Assembly (NCBI GenBank): GCA_900314375.1
Contig: OMVC01000188.1
Location: 1 to 6,908 of the forward strand
Direction of reading: 5' to 3'
From: an uncultured bacterium
Lineage (GTDB): Bacteria; Cyanobacteriota; Vampirovibrionia; Gastranaerophilales; Gastranaerophilaceae
Length of the DNA stretch: 6,908 bases
A model generated the notes under the pieces. That model was not told the DNA's origin and searched no databases. It saw only the letters and a program-made list of their open reading frames with translations. This document shows positions 1 through 6,590 of the stretch, piece after piece (position 1 is the first letter of the stretch; each line of letters begins with the position of its first letter). The translations under genes were made by a program, and so were the position numbers.

Positions 1-38
1 ATAAAGCTAATTGTATAAATTAGTAAAATAATAAGTAT

Positions 39-75
39 AAAAAACAGCACAGAATATTATGCGGTGCTGTTTTTT
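39..75 (+). terminator. Rho-independent terminator of an upstream gene
   Basis: ACAGCAC (44-50) pairs with GTGCTGT (64-70) around a 13-base loop, and the stem is followed by an unbroken T run at 70-75. The A run at 39-43 can pair with the T run, so the element could also end transcription arriving on the minus strand. The gene it serves lies outside the window: all three + frames in 1-40 carry stops, so at most a few codons of an upstream gene could be present. Confidence 0.75.
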
Positions 76-98
76 ATTATTCATATTTATGCTATAAT
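70..98 (+). promoter_or_regulatory. Probable extended -10 promoter of the PfkB kinase gene
   Basis: TG at 90-91, one base, then a perfect TATAAT at 93-98 makes an extended -10 element (TGnTATAAT), 26 bases before the chosen kinase start. No good -35 hexamer is visible: the position 17 bases upstream falls in the T run of the preceding terminator. Extended -10 promoters are known to tolerate a poor -35 box. Any transcript would have a leader of only about 15-20 bases. Confidence 0.6.
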
Positions 99-110
99 CA
101 TAAACAAGCA

Positions 111-115
111 GGGAG
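111..115 (+). promoter_or_regulatory. Ribosome binding site that sets the kinase start
   Basis: GGGAG lies 8 bases before the ATG at 124. It decides against the longer frame opening at a GTG at 64, which starts inside the right arm of the terminator, upstream of the -10 box, and has no purine-rich site in front of it. Confidence 0.8.
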
Positions 116-123
116 AAAAAAAA

Positions 124-1173
124 ATGAGCGATGTAATAACAATCGGCAGTGCCACAATGGACGTTTTTGTAGAATGTGATGATGCGAATATAGTATCAGT
201 AAGGCTAAAAGACCGTTCAACTGATTTTATGAGCTATCCGTACGGTTCTAAACTTGAGATAGCCGACTTTGACACACAAGTAGGCGGTGGCGGAGTGAAT
301 ACTGCTACAAATTTTGCAAATTTAGGCTTCTCAACAAGCGCAATATTTAAAGTCGGAGATGATATATACTCTCAGGGCTTATTTGATTTTTTCAGGGATA
401 AAAAAGTTAATCTTAAATCAGTAATACAAGACAAAAGTGATTCTACAGGATTTTCGATTATACTAACAAGCTTTGAAGGGGACAGAACAGTCCTTGCTCA
501 CCGCGGAGCTAATGCACATATTAAAAAATCAGAAATAGATTTTAATGCAATTAAAGAAGCAAAACTTTTATACATTGCCCCGCTTAACGGCGACAGTAAT
601 AAAGTGCTTGATGATATAGTTAAATTCGCAAAAGAAAATGATACAAGTGTTTGCTTTAACGCAGGCACAACAGGAATAAAAAAAGGATTTAAATACCTTG
701 AAAAAATTTTAAAACTTGCGGATGTCGTTGTTATGAATAAGGAAGAAGCCTCTATGGCAACAGGAATTACCCTTAGACAGGATACGAAAGAAGAGAAGTT
801 TTCAAACGAACTTGTTCACCCTGATTTAAAAGAAATGTTTAAAAAATTAAAGGTTTCCGATTACCAAATTATCGTAATAACAGACGGCAAACACGGAGCT
901 TATGCATATAACGGGAAACAATATTTTTACTGTCCGCCGTTTGACGGACCTGTTACTTCGACACTTGGAGCTGGAGACGCTTTTGCATCAACATTTTGTG
1001 CTTCTATAGCGAAATGGGGTATCGATATTGAAAAAGCACTTCGTGCCGGTTCGATAAATTCAGCAGGAGTAGTTTCAGTTTTTGGCGCGACACAAGGACT
1101 TTTGAATTTTGATGAAATTTCTAAAAAGATGGATGAAACTCCAGATTTTAAAGTCATTATAGAAAATGCATAA
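124..1173 (+). CDS. PfkB/ribokinase-family carbohydrate or nucleoside kinase
   Basis: Predicted cytoplasmic ATP-dependent kinase of 349 residues that phosphorylates a hydroxymethyl group of a sugar or nucleoside. Family marks are all in order: a beta-strand start with GSATMDVF (8-15); the glycine-rich substrate-binding motif GGGGVN (54-59) followed by TATNFANLG; the NKEE motif (205-208, the NxxE Mg/phosphate motif); TDGKHG (253-258); and the ATP-site anion hole GAGD (282-285), where D285 is the expected catalytic base. The residues just before GAGD are STL rather than the commoner DTT; ST-x-GAGD variants are known in the family, so this is not a defect. Length is normal to slightly long, partly from a stretch at about 20-50. 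Start chosen at 124 for its GGGAG site; the gene has its own promoter. Substrate cannot be told from sequence; ribokinase, fructokinase and adenosine-kinase-like roles all remain possible. It ends 65 bases before the next gene with no clear terminator, so the two may share a transcript. Confidence 0.9.
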   Translation: MSDVITIGSATMDVFVECDDANIVSVRLKDRSTDFMSYPYGSKLEIADFDTQVGGGGVNTATNFANLGFSTSAIFKVGDDIYSQGLFDFFRDKKVNLKSVIQDKSDSTGFSIILTSFEGDRTVLAHRGANAHIKKSEIDFNAIKEAKLLYIAPLNGDSNKVLDDIVKFAKENDTSVCFNAGTTGIKKGFKYLEKILKLADVVVMNKEEASMATGITLRQDTKEEKFSNELVHPDLKEMFKKLKVSDYQIIVITDGKHGAYAYNGKQYFYCPPFDGPVTSTLGAGDAFASTFCASIAKWGIDIEKALRAGSINSAGVVSVFGATQGLLNFDEISKKMDETPDFKVIIENA

Positions 1174-1197
1174 TAAAAAATGAACTTTTTATTTTTC

Positions 1198-1238
1198 AAT
1201 TCGTTATACCAATGTAGATCGAATAGGAGAAACGAATT
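1198..1238 (+). repeat. Inverted repeat enclosing the ribosome binding site of the next gene
   Basis: AATTCGTT (1198-1205) is the exact reverse complement of AACGAATT (1231-1238). The right arm abuts the ATG at 1239, and the AGGAGA site (1225-1230) sits at the end of the 25-base loop. If it folds in RNA, the site would be in the loop and the bases just before the start would be paired. The stem has only two G-C pairs, so the fold is weak and may be chance; a protein-binding site is another possibility. Confidence 0.4.
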
Positions 1239-1592
1239 ATGACAGAAGAAAAAAAAGTAGAAGAATGCACAACTGACAGACACGAATGCAAATGTCAAAA
1301 GATTTTGACTAAATTTTTACTTGATACCATTTCGGTATTTTTAGGAGTTCTATTGGCATTATTGGTATTACGCGGACTAACCGCACCAAAATTCGGACCT
1401 TGCCCTTGCGGGATGAAACGAGGCTGCCCGATGATGGAACGCAGATTACCGCCTCCAATACACAGAGCGAAAGATTTTAGAGCAATAAGAATGCATAAAG
1501 ATCACCCGCAATTTGGTCAAAGAAAAGATGCTTACAGAGAAAATTTAAAACCTGATTTTGAAAGACAAGTTCCTCAAAAACCTCAAAAATAA
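1239..1592 (+). CDS. Small cysteine-containing single-span membrane protein, function unknown
   Basis: Protein of 117 residues that I do not recognise. One hydrophobic segment spans about 26-44 (rich in L, V, I, F), with no signal-peptide cleavage site evident, so it is probably a membrane-anchored protein. Six cysteines flank the segment: C10, C17 and C19 before it, C55, C57 and C63 after it, giving a CxC pair on each side. The tail after residue 58 is strongly basic and hydrophilic (many R, K, H), with a PPP run near 71-73 and a Q/P/K-rich end. The basic tail suggests it faces the cytoplasm, but the N-terminal part is mixed in charge, so topology is uncertain. Start is supported by AGGAG (1225-1229) 9 bases ahead. 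It lies where cyanobacteria often carry atpI/atp1 ahead of subunit a, but it has one span rather than several, and a strong terminator separates it from the operon. Real gene: good start site, clean stop and terminator. Confidence 0.75.
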   Translation: MTEEKKVEECTTDRHECKCQKILTKFLLDTISVFLGVLLALLVLRGLTAPKFGPCPCGMKRGCPMMERRLPPPIHRAKDFRAIRMHKDHPQFGQRKDAYRENLKPDFERQVPQKPQK

Positions 1593-1611
1593 AAAATACG
1601 CAAAAAGAATT

Positions 1612-1643
1612 AAAGGCTTGATATTACAATATCAAGCCTTTTT
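1612..1643 (+). terminator. Strong rho-independent terminator after the membrane protein gene
   Basis: A perfect 13-bp stem (1612-1624 with 1629-1641) with the core GGCTTG/CAAGCC, a 4-base loop TACA, and a T run at 1639-1643. It starts 20 bases after the stop codon at 1590-1592 and separates this gene from the ATP synthase operon, implying that the operon has its own promoter. Confidence 0.9.
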
Positions 1644-1653
1644 GATTAATCAT

Positions 1654-1682
1654 TTGCAAAAAAAATTTTTCTGTATTAATAT
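1654..1682 (+). promoter_or_regulatory. Candidate promoter of the ATP synthase operon
   Basis: TTGCAA (1654-1659, four of six matches to the -35 consensus) and TAATAT (1677-1682, four of six to the -10) are separated by exactly 17 bases. The spacer contains an unbroken A8T5 tract (1658-1670), which would be expected to curve the helix. The site lies between the terminator and the atpB start at 1704, where a promoter is needed. In such AT-rich DNA partial matches are common, so the exact boxes are uncertain. Confidence 0.45.
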
Positions 1683-1703
1683 AGATTTGTTGAAGGGAGA
1701 ACT

Positions 1704-2393
1704 ATGGAGCATTGGGTATACACAGTCTCAATTTTAGGTAAAAGTGTTTCATTTAATGTTGATACACTAATTACAATGTGGGCATCAATGCTTATCTTAA
1801 TAGTTCTGGCTTTACTAACCACCAGAAAATTAACAATGGTTCCTTCAAAACTGCAATATGTCGGAGAAGCCATTGTAAAATATTTTAATGATTTGGCAAA
1901 AAGCAGTATGGGCAATGACAATGCACAAAAGCATCTTGCAATAGTATTAACCCTGTTTATGTTCATTTTAACTGCAAATTTAGTCGGTCAATTACCTTTA
2001 AAATTAATTCATTTGGCAAAAGGTGAATTTGCTTCACCTAATAATGATATAAATATGACGGCAGCAATGGCTATTGTAGTCTCGATTTATTATATATATT
2101 ACGGAGTAAAGAAAAACGGATTTAAGTTTTTCTTCAAGGGCTTCAGTATTGACGGCATCATAATAACATTGGTTGACACATTAGAACTTTTTGTAAGACC
2201 GTTTTCGCTTGCTCTGCGACTTTTTGCAAACATATTTGCAGGCGAAGTTCTTGTCGCAACAGTAGTCAGCTTAACAGGTGTATTGTGTCCAATACCGTTT
2301 ATGTTATTTGAGGTTTTTGTCGCCTTAATTCAGGCATTAGTATTCACAATACTATCTACAACTTATATTTCATTGGCAATACAAGAAGAATAA
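1704..2393 (+). CDS. atpB: F-type ATP synthase subunit a
   Basis: Integral membrane subunit that forms the ion half-channels against the c ring. The 229-residue protein has about five hydrophobic segments (roughly 20-40, 76-97, 118-135, 165-192, 195-225). The signature helix reads LALRLFANIFAGE (169-181): R172 matches the essential arginine (E. coli R210) and E181 matches E219. Q210 in the last helix, within LIQALVFTIL, matches the conserved glutamine near E. coli Q252. It is shorter than the E. coli protein (271), mainly through short N-terminal and loop regions. An AAGGGAG stretch at 1693-1699 precedes the ATG. First gene of the operon, 25 bases before atpE; no atpI-like gene precedes it in the operon. 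In cyanobacterial naming this gene is called atpI. Confidence 0.97.
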   Translation: MEHWVYTVSILGKSVSFNVDTLITMWASMLILIVLALLTTRKLTMVPSKLQYVGEAIVKYFNDLAKSSMGNDNAQKHLAIVLTLFMFILTANLVGQLPLKLIHLAKGEFASPNNDINMTAAMAIVVSIYYIYYGVKKNGFKFFFKGFSIDGIIITLVDTLELFVRPFSLALRLFANIFAGEVLVATVVSLTGVLCPIPFMLFEVFVALIQALVFTILSTTYISLAIQEE

Positions 2394-2418
2394 AAAATAC
2401 ATAAAAAAGGAGAAAATC

Positions 2419-2658
2419 ATGGCAATTGAACAAACTTTGGATTTAGGAAGACTGGCTGCAGGTATCGCAGTAGGTTTGGGTACATTAGGCGGCGGTTTAG
2501 GCTTAGGTATTGCAACTAAAGGTGTGTTAGATGCAATAGCTCGTCAACCGGAAATTAAAGATGAAGCATTCAAAAACTTTATTTTGGGTGCAGGTTTAGC
2601 GGAAGCAACAGCTATTTACGCTTTGTTAATCGCATTGTTATTGATATTTGTTAAATAG
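2419..2658 (+). CDS. atpE: F-type ATP synthase subunit c (rotor ring proteolipid)
   Basis: A 79-residue hairpin of two membrane helices (about 10-36 and 52-77) that assembles into the rotor ring. Helix 1 has the GxGxGxG packing motif at 24-30 (GGGLGLG). The polar loop has ARQPE (41-45), which contacts gamma and epsilon. Helix 2 carries the ion-binding glutamate E62 in LAEATAIY (60-67). Compared with the Na+-binding Ilyobacter c subunit, the helix-1 glutamine is L29 and the serine after the glutamate is A63, while T64 and Y67 are kept; this favours H+ coupling (inference). It has the best ribosome binding site of the operon, AAGGAGA 6 bases before the ATG in an A-rich leader, fitting the need for many copies per complex. 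In cyanobacterial naming this gene is atpH. Confidence 0.97.
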   Translation: MAIEQTLDLGRLAAGIAVGLGTLGGGLGLGIATKGVLDAIARQPEIKDEAFKNFILGAGLAEATAIYALLIALLLIFVK

Positions 2659-2666
2659 GAACAAAA

Positions 2667-3086
2667 ATGTTTGAATTTAATGCCACGCTGATAGTTGCAA
2701 TGTTTAGTTTTGTCGTGTTCATGTTCATTATGAACGCAATATTTTATCGTCCTATTTTAAATATAATAAGGAAAAGAGAAAATTACGTTAACGGCAATTA
2801 TGAAACAGCCAAAACTCTTGAAAGTAAAGCTGAAGAATATAACACCGAATATCAAAAAAAATTGAATAACGCAAAAGAACAAGAACGAGAAGTGTTATCG
2901 GCAAAAATTGATAATGCCCAAAAGAAATCTTTCAAAACAACCCAAGAAGCTAATGAACAAGCAAAAATACAAATAGCTTCTAATAAAGAACTTATTGAAA
3001 AAGATAAAAATGAACTTATCAATAGCATAAATTCAGACCTTGTCAATAATCTGGCTTCGGATATCATAAAGAAAATTGCAGGATAG
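2667..3086 (+). CDS. atpF': F-type ATP synthase subunit b' (second peripheral-stalk b subunit)
   Basis: Membrane-anchored stalk protein of 139 residues. One N-terminal membrane helix (about 7-27) is followed by FYRPI (26-30) and then a long charged, alanine/glutamate/lysine-rich helix (about 35-125) of the coiled-coil type, ending in a short hydrophobic-patterned tail (LASDIIKKI). The opening MFEFNATL and the FYRP turn resemble cyanobacterial b' rather than the single b of E. coli. It would pair with the b protein encoded next to form a heterodimeric stalk linking subunit a to delta and alpha. Its AGGA site (2657-2660) overlaps the atpE stop codon, giving an 8-base gap, so translation is probably coupled. 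Called atpG in cyanobacterial naming. Confidence 0.9.
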   Translation: MFEFNATLIVAMFSFVVFMFIMNAIFYRPILNIIRKRENYVNGNYETAKTLESKAEEYNTEYQKKLNNAKEQEREVLSAKIDNAQKKSFKTTQEANEQAKIQIASNKELIEKDKNELINSINSDLVNNLASDIIKKIAG

Positions 3087-3091
3087 AATTA

Positions 3092-3607
3092 ATGACAGAC
3101 CAAATTATTAAAATACTAAAATACATTTTAGAATCAAATATCATAAACTTTATTTTAATGATATGGCTTTTTGTTTGGCTGTTAAAGAAATTTGACTTTA
3201 AATCAATTTTTACAAAATCAATAAAATCAGTTGACGAATATATCCAAAAATCTGAAAAAGACAAAGCTCATAGCGAAGAATTGGTAGCAAAAGCCGAAGA
3301 CACACTAAAACAGCTTCCGGCTCAAATAGAAGAAATCAAAAAGGTTTCAGCACAAAAATCAGATATTCTGATTGCTAAATTGGAAGAAAACACAGAAAAA
3401 TCTATTGATAAAATAAATAGAAACATTACAAAAATAAAAGCTATTGAGGAAGATAAGGCATCAAATACCGTAACAGAATATACTTTTAACAGATCTATTG
3501 AGCAAGCAACATCAGATATTATTGAAATGCTGAAAAACAATCCAAACCTGCATGAAAAATTCATAAATGAGAGTTTGGAAGAATTGGAGAAATTGCCATG
3601 TCTATAA
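3092..3607 (+). CDS. atpF: F-type ATP synthase subunit b
   Basis: Peripheral-stalk protein of 171 residues. ESNIIN (14-19) leads directly into a single membrane helix (about 17-33, rich in W, L, I, F), a pattern typical of cyanobacterial and other bacterial b subunits. From about residue 44 the protein is a long charged helix with high K, E, D and I content, the coiled-coil partner of b'. The end (NLHEKFINESLEELEKL, 152-168) is likely the delta-binding region. The stalk is divergent in sequence, as is usual for b. AGGA (3080-3083) lies 8 bases before the ATG; the gap to b' is 5 bases. Its last 10 bases overlap the start of atpH, a sign of coupled translation. Confidence 0.92.
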   Translation: MTDQIIKILKYILESNIINFILMIWLFVWLLKKFDFKSIFTKSIKSVDEYIQKSEKDKAHSEELVAKAEDTLKQLPAQIEEIKKVSAQKSDILIAKLEENTEKSIDKINRNITKIKAIEEDKASNTVTEYTFNRSIEQATSDIIEMLKNNPNLHEKFINESLEELEKLPCL

Positions 3608-4125
3608 CAAGAATTTCAACAATATCTAAAAATTATGCTTATGGGCTATTGGAAGCTTTTGAGGATAAAGAATTAGCAAAAACGCAGCTAAAAGACGTTT
3701 TGGACACAATTAATTCCAGCAATGATTTAAAAGTTGTACTGTCAAATTCTTCAATTTCACATTCTACAAAACTACAAATTATTGATGAAATTTTTAAATC
3801 AAAAGTAGATGATAAAATACTTAATTTCATAAAAATACTAATAGAAAAGCAAAGAATAAACGAGCTAAACGAAATACATCAAGCTATTGTTAACATATCA
3901 GATGAGAATTCTAATCGCAAAACGGTAGAAATCATATCATCTATAGAATTAGATGACACAACAAAAGAAAAGATAATAAACAGTTTGAACAAGAAGCTTA
4001 ATTGTGACATACAACCCGATTGGCAAACTGATGAGAAGATTATAGCAGGACTAATATTCAAATATGACGATTATGTTATTGACACAAGCATATTAGCAAA
4101 GCTAAAAAAATTAAGTAAACAATAA
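3598..4125 (+). CDS. atpH: F-type ATP synthase subunit delta (OSCP)
   Basis: Soluble 175-residue protein that caps the F1 head and joins alpha to the b/b' stalk. The N-terminal domain (about 1-105) is helical, beginning with SKNYAYGLLEAF (10-21), the usual position of the YA-x-AL-like motif of the family. The C-terminal family signature runs at about 147-171: IIAGLIF (148-154), then YVIDTSILAKL (159-169), matching the IxGG-x(n)-D-x-S pattern with A150 in place of the first glycine. Length is normal for the family. The start overlaps the end of atpF by 10 bases and has GGAG (3586-3589) 8 bases ahead, within atpF. Called atpD in cyanobacterial naming. Confidence 0.94.
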   Translation: MSITRISTISKNYAYGLLEAFEDKELAKTQLKDVLDTINSSNDLKVVLSNSSISHSTKLQIIDEIFKSKVDDKILNFIKILIEKQRINELNEIHQAIVNISDENSNRKTVEIISSIELDDTTKEKIINSLNKKLNCDIQPDWQTDEKIIAGLIFKYDDYVIDTSILAKLKKLSKQ

Positions 4126-4139
4126 AAAAGGAAAACGAA

Positions 4140-5651
4140 ATGGCACTAATACAACCTGATGAAATCAGTTCAATTATTAAAAGTAAAATCGAAAATTACG
4201 ACTTACACACAGAAGTTTCTAATATCGGAAGCGTTTTGGAAGTTGGTGACGGAATTGCAAGAGTTTACGGATTGCGCAACGTAATGGCCAATGAGCTGGT
4301 GCAATTTGAAGACGGTAATTCTACTCTCGGTATCGCAATGAATTTGGAAGAAAATGATGTAGGGGTCGTAATTCTTGGAGATTACACAGAAATTCGCGAA
4401 GGCACTGTTGTTAAAACAACAGGCAGAATTGCCTCTGTTCCGGTAGGCGATGGTTTAATAGGAAGAATAATAGACCCGACAGGTAAAGTTCTTGATGGTA
4501 AAGGCGATTATCAGTATGAAAAGACAAGACCGATTGAACGCGTAGCCCCTGGAATTGTCGCAAGACGTTCTGTTTGTCAACCGCTTCAAACAGGTTTAAC
4601 GGCGATTGATGCTTTGACACCTATCGGCAGAGGTCAAAGAGAACTTATTATTGGCGACAGACAAACAGGAAAGACAGCTATTGCAATAGATACAATAATT
4701 AATCAAAAAGGTAAAAATGTAATATGTATATATGTAGCAATCGGGCAAAAAGCATCAACCGTTGCTCATTTAGCCAAAACGTTAGAAGAATACGGGGCTA
4801 TGGAATATTCAATAATAGTGTCTTCTACCGCGGATGAATCTGCTCCGCTGCAATACATTGCACCGTTTGCAGGTGTTACAATCGGCGAAGAATTTATGGA
4901 ACAAGGCAAAGATGTTTTGATTGTATATGATGATTTATCAAAACATGCTCAAAGTTATCGTGCCATGAGTTTGTTATTAAAAAGACCGCCCGGACGTGAA
5001 GCATACCCGGGAGATGTATTCTATCTTCACTCAAGATTACTTGAACGTGCGGTAAAACTTAATGACGAATTGGGCGGAGGAAGTATAACTGCATTGCCTA
5101 TTATTGAAACCCAAGCCGGAGATGTTTCGGCATACATTCCGACAAACGTCATTTCAATCACTGACGGGCAAATATTTTTAGAAAGTGATGCCTTCAATTC
5201 GGGTATAAGACCAGCAATCAACGCAGGAATTTCAGTTTCTCGTGTCGGCGGTGCTGCACAAACCAAAGGTATTAAACAAGTTGCAGGAACATTAAGACTT
5301 GCTCTTGCTCAATATAGAGAATTGGAAGCTTTTGCTCAATTTGCCTCAGACCTTGATGCGGCAACAAAAAAACAACTTTTACGAGGTGAAAAATTAACAG
5401 AAGTTCTAAAACAACTTCAATATAAACCTTTAAGCGTTGCGGAGCAAATCTCTATACTATTTGCGGCAAATGAAGGACTTTTAGACGATGTTGAAAACAA
5501 CAAAATCCAAAAATTTAAAAAGGATTGGTTTATATACTTTAGCGCAAACCTATCTGATTTAGCACAACGCCTGAATCAGGGAGATGCATTATCAGACGAA
5601 GACAAAAATGTATTAACACAAGCTATAACTTCGTTTAAAACGACTTTTTAA
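4140..5651 (+). CDS. atpA: F-type ATP synthase subunit alpha
   Basis: Non-catalytic nucleotide-binding subunit of the alpha3beta3 head, 503 residues, the normal length. Domains in order: N-terminal beta barrel (about 25-95); nucleotide-binding domain with Walker A GDRQTGKT (172-179) and Walker B VYDDLSKHA (262-270); the alpha/beta signature PAINAGISVS (358-367); and the C-terminal helical bundle (about 385-503). R368, in SRVGGAAQ, corresponds to the arginine finger (E. coli alpha R376) that reaches the catalytic site on beta. Q175 in the P-loop (RQTGKT) is the usual alpha-type residue, distinguishing it from beta. All key residues are intact. AAGGA (4128-4132) lies 7 bases before the ATG. It follows atpH by 14 bases and precedes atpG by 9. 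Confidence 0.99.
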   Translation: MALIQPDEISSIIKSKIENYDLHTEVSNIGSVLEVGDGIARVYGLRNVMANELVQFEDGNSTLGIAMNLEENDVGVVILGDYTEIREGTVVKTTGRIASVPVGDGLIGRIIDPTGKVLDGKGDYQYEKTRPIERVAPGIVARRSVCQPLQTGLTAIDALTPIGRGQRELIIGDRQTGKTAIAIDTIINQKGKNVICIYVAIGQKASTVAHLAKTLEEYGAMEYSIIVSSTADESAPLQYIAPFAGVTIGEEFMEQGKDVLIVYDDLSKHAQSYRAMSLLLKRPPGREAYPGDVFYLHSRLLERAVKLNDELGGGSITALPIIETQAGDVSAYIPTNVISITDGQIFLESDAFNSGIRPAINAGISVSRVGGAAQTKGIKQVAGTLRLALAQYRELEAFAQFASDLDAATKKQLLRGEKLTEVLKQLQYKPLSVAEQISILFAANEGLLDDVENNKIQKFKKDWFIYFSANLSDLAQRLNQGDALSDEDKNVLTQAITSFKTTF

Positions 5652-5660
5652 AGGATAAAA

Positions 5661-6590
5661 ATGGCAAGCTTAAAAGATATAAAAAATAGAATAAACAGTG
5701 TACAAAGTACAAAGAAAATAACACGCGCGATGAAGATGGTTGCAGCAGCAAAAGTCCGCCATTCAGAGATGGCAACGAAGGCTTCACGTCCTTATTCAAC
5801 CGAATTATACAGAATGTTTCAAAAACTTTTGAATTCTGTAGGGCAATTTAGCGCAGAAACGTTAAAAATAAAAACAGCTATAGATAATTATCCTGCGCTA
5901 TTAAAAAACAAGGAGATCCATACTGTAGGGTTATTTTTAATTACAGGGAATAAAGGGCTTGCCGGTGCTTATAGCGCCAATGTTATCAAAGCTTCTTTGC
6001 GTAAAATTGCCGAGTATAAATCCGAAGGCAAAAACGTAAAACTTTTTGTTGCAGGGCAAAAAGGGGTTTCCATACTTTCGAGAAGATTAAAAAACACCGA
6101 TATATCAATTGAAAAGAAATACTTTACGGCTGTAGATGAACCAAGTCCGCTTGATGCAAGAGAAATTGCCGAAGATTTGGCGGAATACTATGTTGACGGA
6201 AGAATTGATAAAATAGAAATAATAACAACACGTTTTAAAAATATGGTAAGTTATTCAGTTGACAGCTGGGCAGTATTGCCGTTAGAAGGGGTCAAAAACG
6301 AACACGAGCGTATTTCTGATAACGTTCTTGAGCCTTTGATGGAGTTTACTCCTGATATGCATCATATTCTGCAAAAAATCGTGCCGATGTTTATGACAAA
6401 TATTTTTTATCAGGCGCTATTGGAAGCAAAAGCGAGTGAATTAGCTTCTCGTATGACTGCAATGTCAGCTGCTACTACTAATGCGGAAAAAATTATTCAC
6501 GATTTATCTATTCAATATAATAAACTTCGTCAATCAGCTATCACAAATGAAATTATTGAAGTCGTTTCCGGCGCCAATTCATTAAAATAA
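5661..6590 (+). CDS. atpG: F-type ATP synthase subunit gamma (central rotor shaft)
   Basis: Rotor shaft of F1, 309 residues. The N-terminal helix MASLKDIKNRI with STKKITRAMKMVAAAK (16-31) and the C-terminal helix (about 255-306) form the coiled coil inside the head; the C-terminal signature ITNEIIEVVSGA (294-305) is intact. The Rossmann-like middle contains TGNKGLAGAY (95-104), the equivalent of the usual S-D/N-R-GLCG motif, with alanine in place of cysteine. Between LPLEG (206-210) and EFTPD (228-232) there are only 17 residues, about as in E. coli, so the redox/inhibitory insertion of cyanobacteria and chloroplasts is missing. The extra length over E. coli (287) lies mainly in the first half, about 55-85. 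AAGGA (5651-5655) is 5 bases before the ATG. Last gene of the operon; atpD (beta) and atpC (epsilon) do not follow. Called atpC in cyanobacterial naming. Confidence 0.97.
   Translation: MASLKDIKNRINSVQSTKKITRAMKMVAAAKVRHSEMATKASRPYSTELYRMFQKLLNSVGQFSAETLKIKTAIDNYPALLKNKEIHTVGLFLITGNKGLAGAYSANVIKASLRKIAEYKSEGKNVKLFVAGQKGVSILSRRLKNTDISIEKKYFTAVDEPSPLDAREIAEDLAEYYVDGRIDKIEIITTRFKNMVSYSVDSWAVLPLEGVKNEHERISDNVLEPLMEFTPDMHHILQKIVPMFMTNIFYQALLEAKASELASRMTAMSAATTNAEKIIHDLSIQYNKLRQSAITNEIIEVVSGANSLK

Noticed and set aside
7..23. Small inverted repeat CTAATT/AATTAG
   Set aside because: Six A/T-rich pairs with a 5-base loop are expected by chance in this composition, and no T run follows.
64..123. N-terminal extension of the kinase from a GTG at 64, giving a hydrophobic leader-like stretch
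   Set aside because: The hydrophobic residues come from translating the terminator T run and the promoter; there is no ribosome site ahead of 64, and GGGAG at 111-115 points to the ATG at 124.
1174..1197. A-run/T-run hairpin after the kinase gene as a terminator
   Set aside because: Only A-T pairs (AAAAA with TTTTT over a short loop) and no G-C core, so it is too weak to call.
927..1298. Minus-strand open frame of 123 codons spanning the kinase end and the next gene start
   Set aside because: It is antisense to two well-supported genes, is low-complexity (phenylalanine-rich) in the spacer, and matches no family I recognise. The other minus-strand frames (for example 1676-1966, 3322-3564, 5027-5266) are rejected for the same reason.
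1239..1592. Possible atpI (ATP synthase assembly protein) from its place before atpB
   Set aside because: It has one hydrophobic segment rather than several, cysteine motifs and a basic tail unlike atpI, and is cut off from atpB by a strong terminator.
3092..3607. Treating the second b-like gene as a duplicate of the first
   Set aside because: The two differ in start motif, membrane segment and stalk sequence (MFEFNATL/FYRP versus ESNIIN), matching the known b' and b pair rather than a recent duplication.
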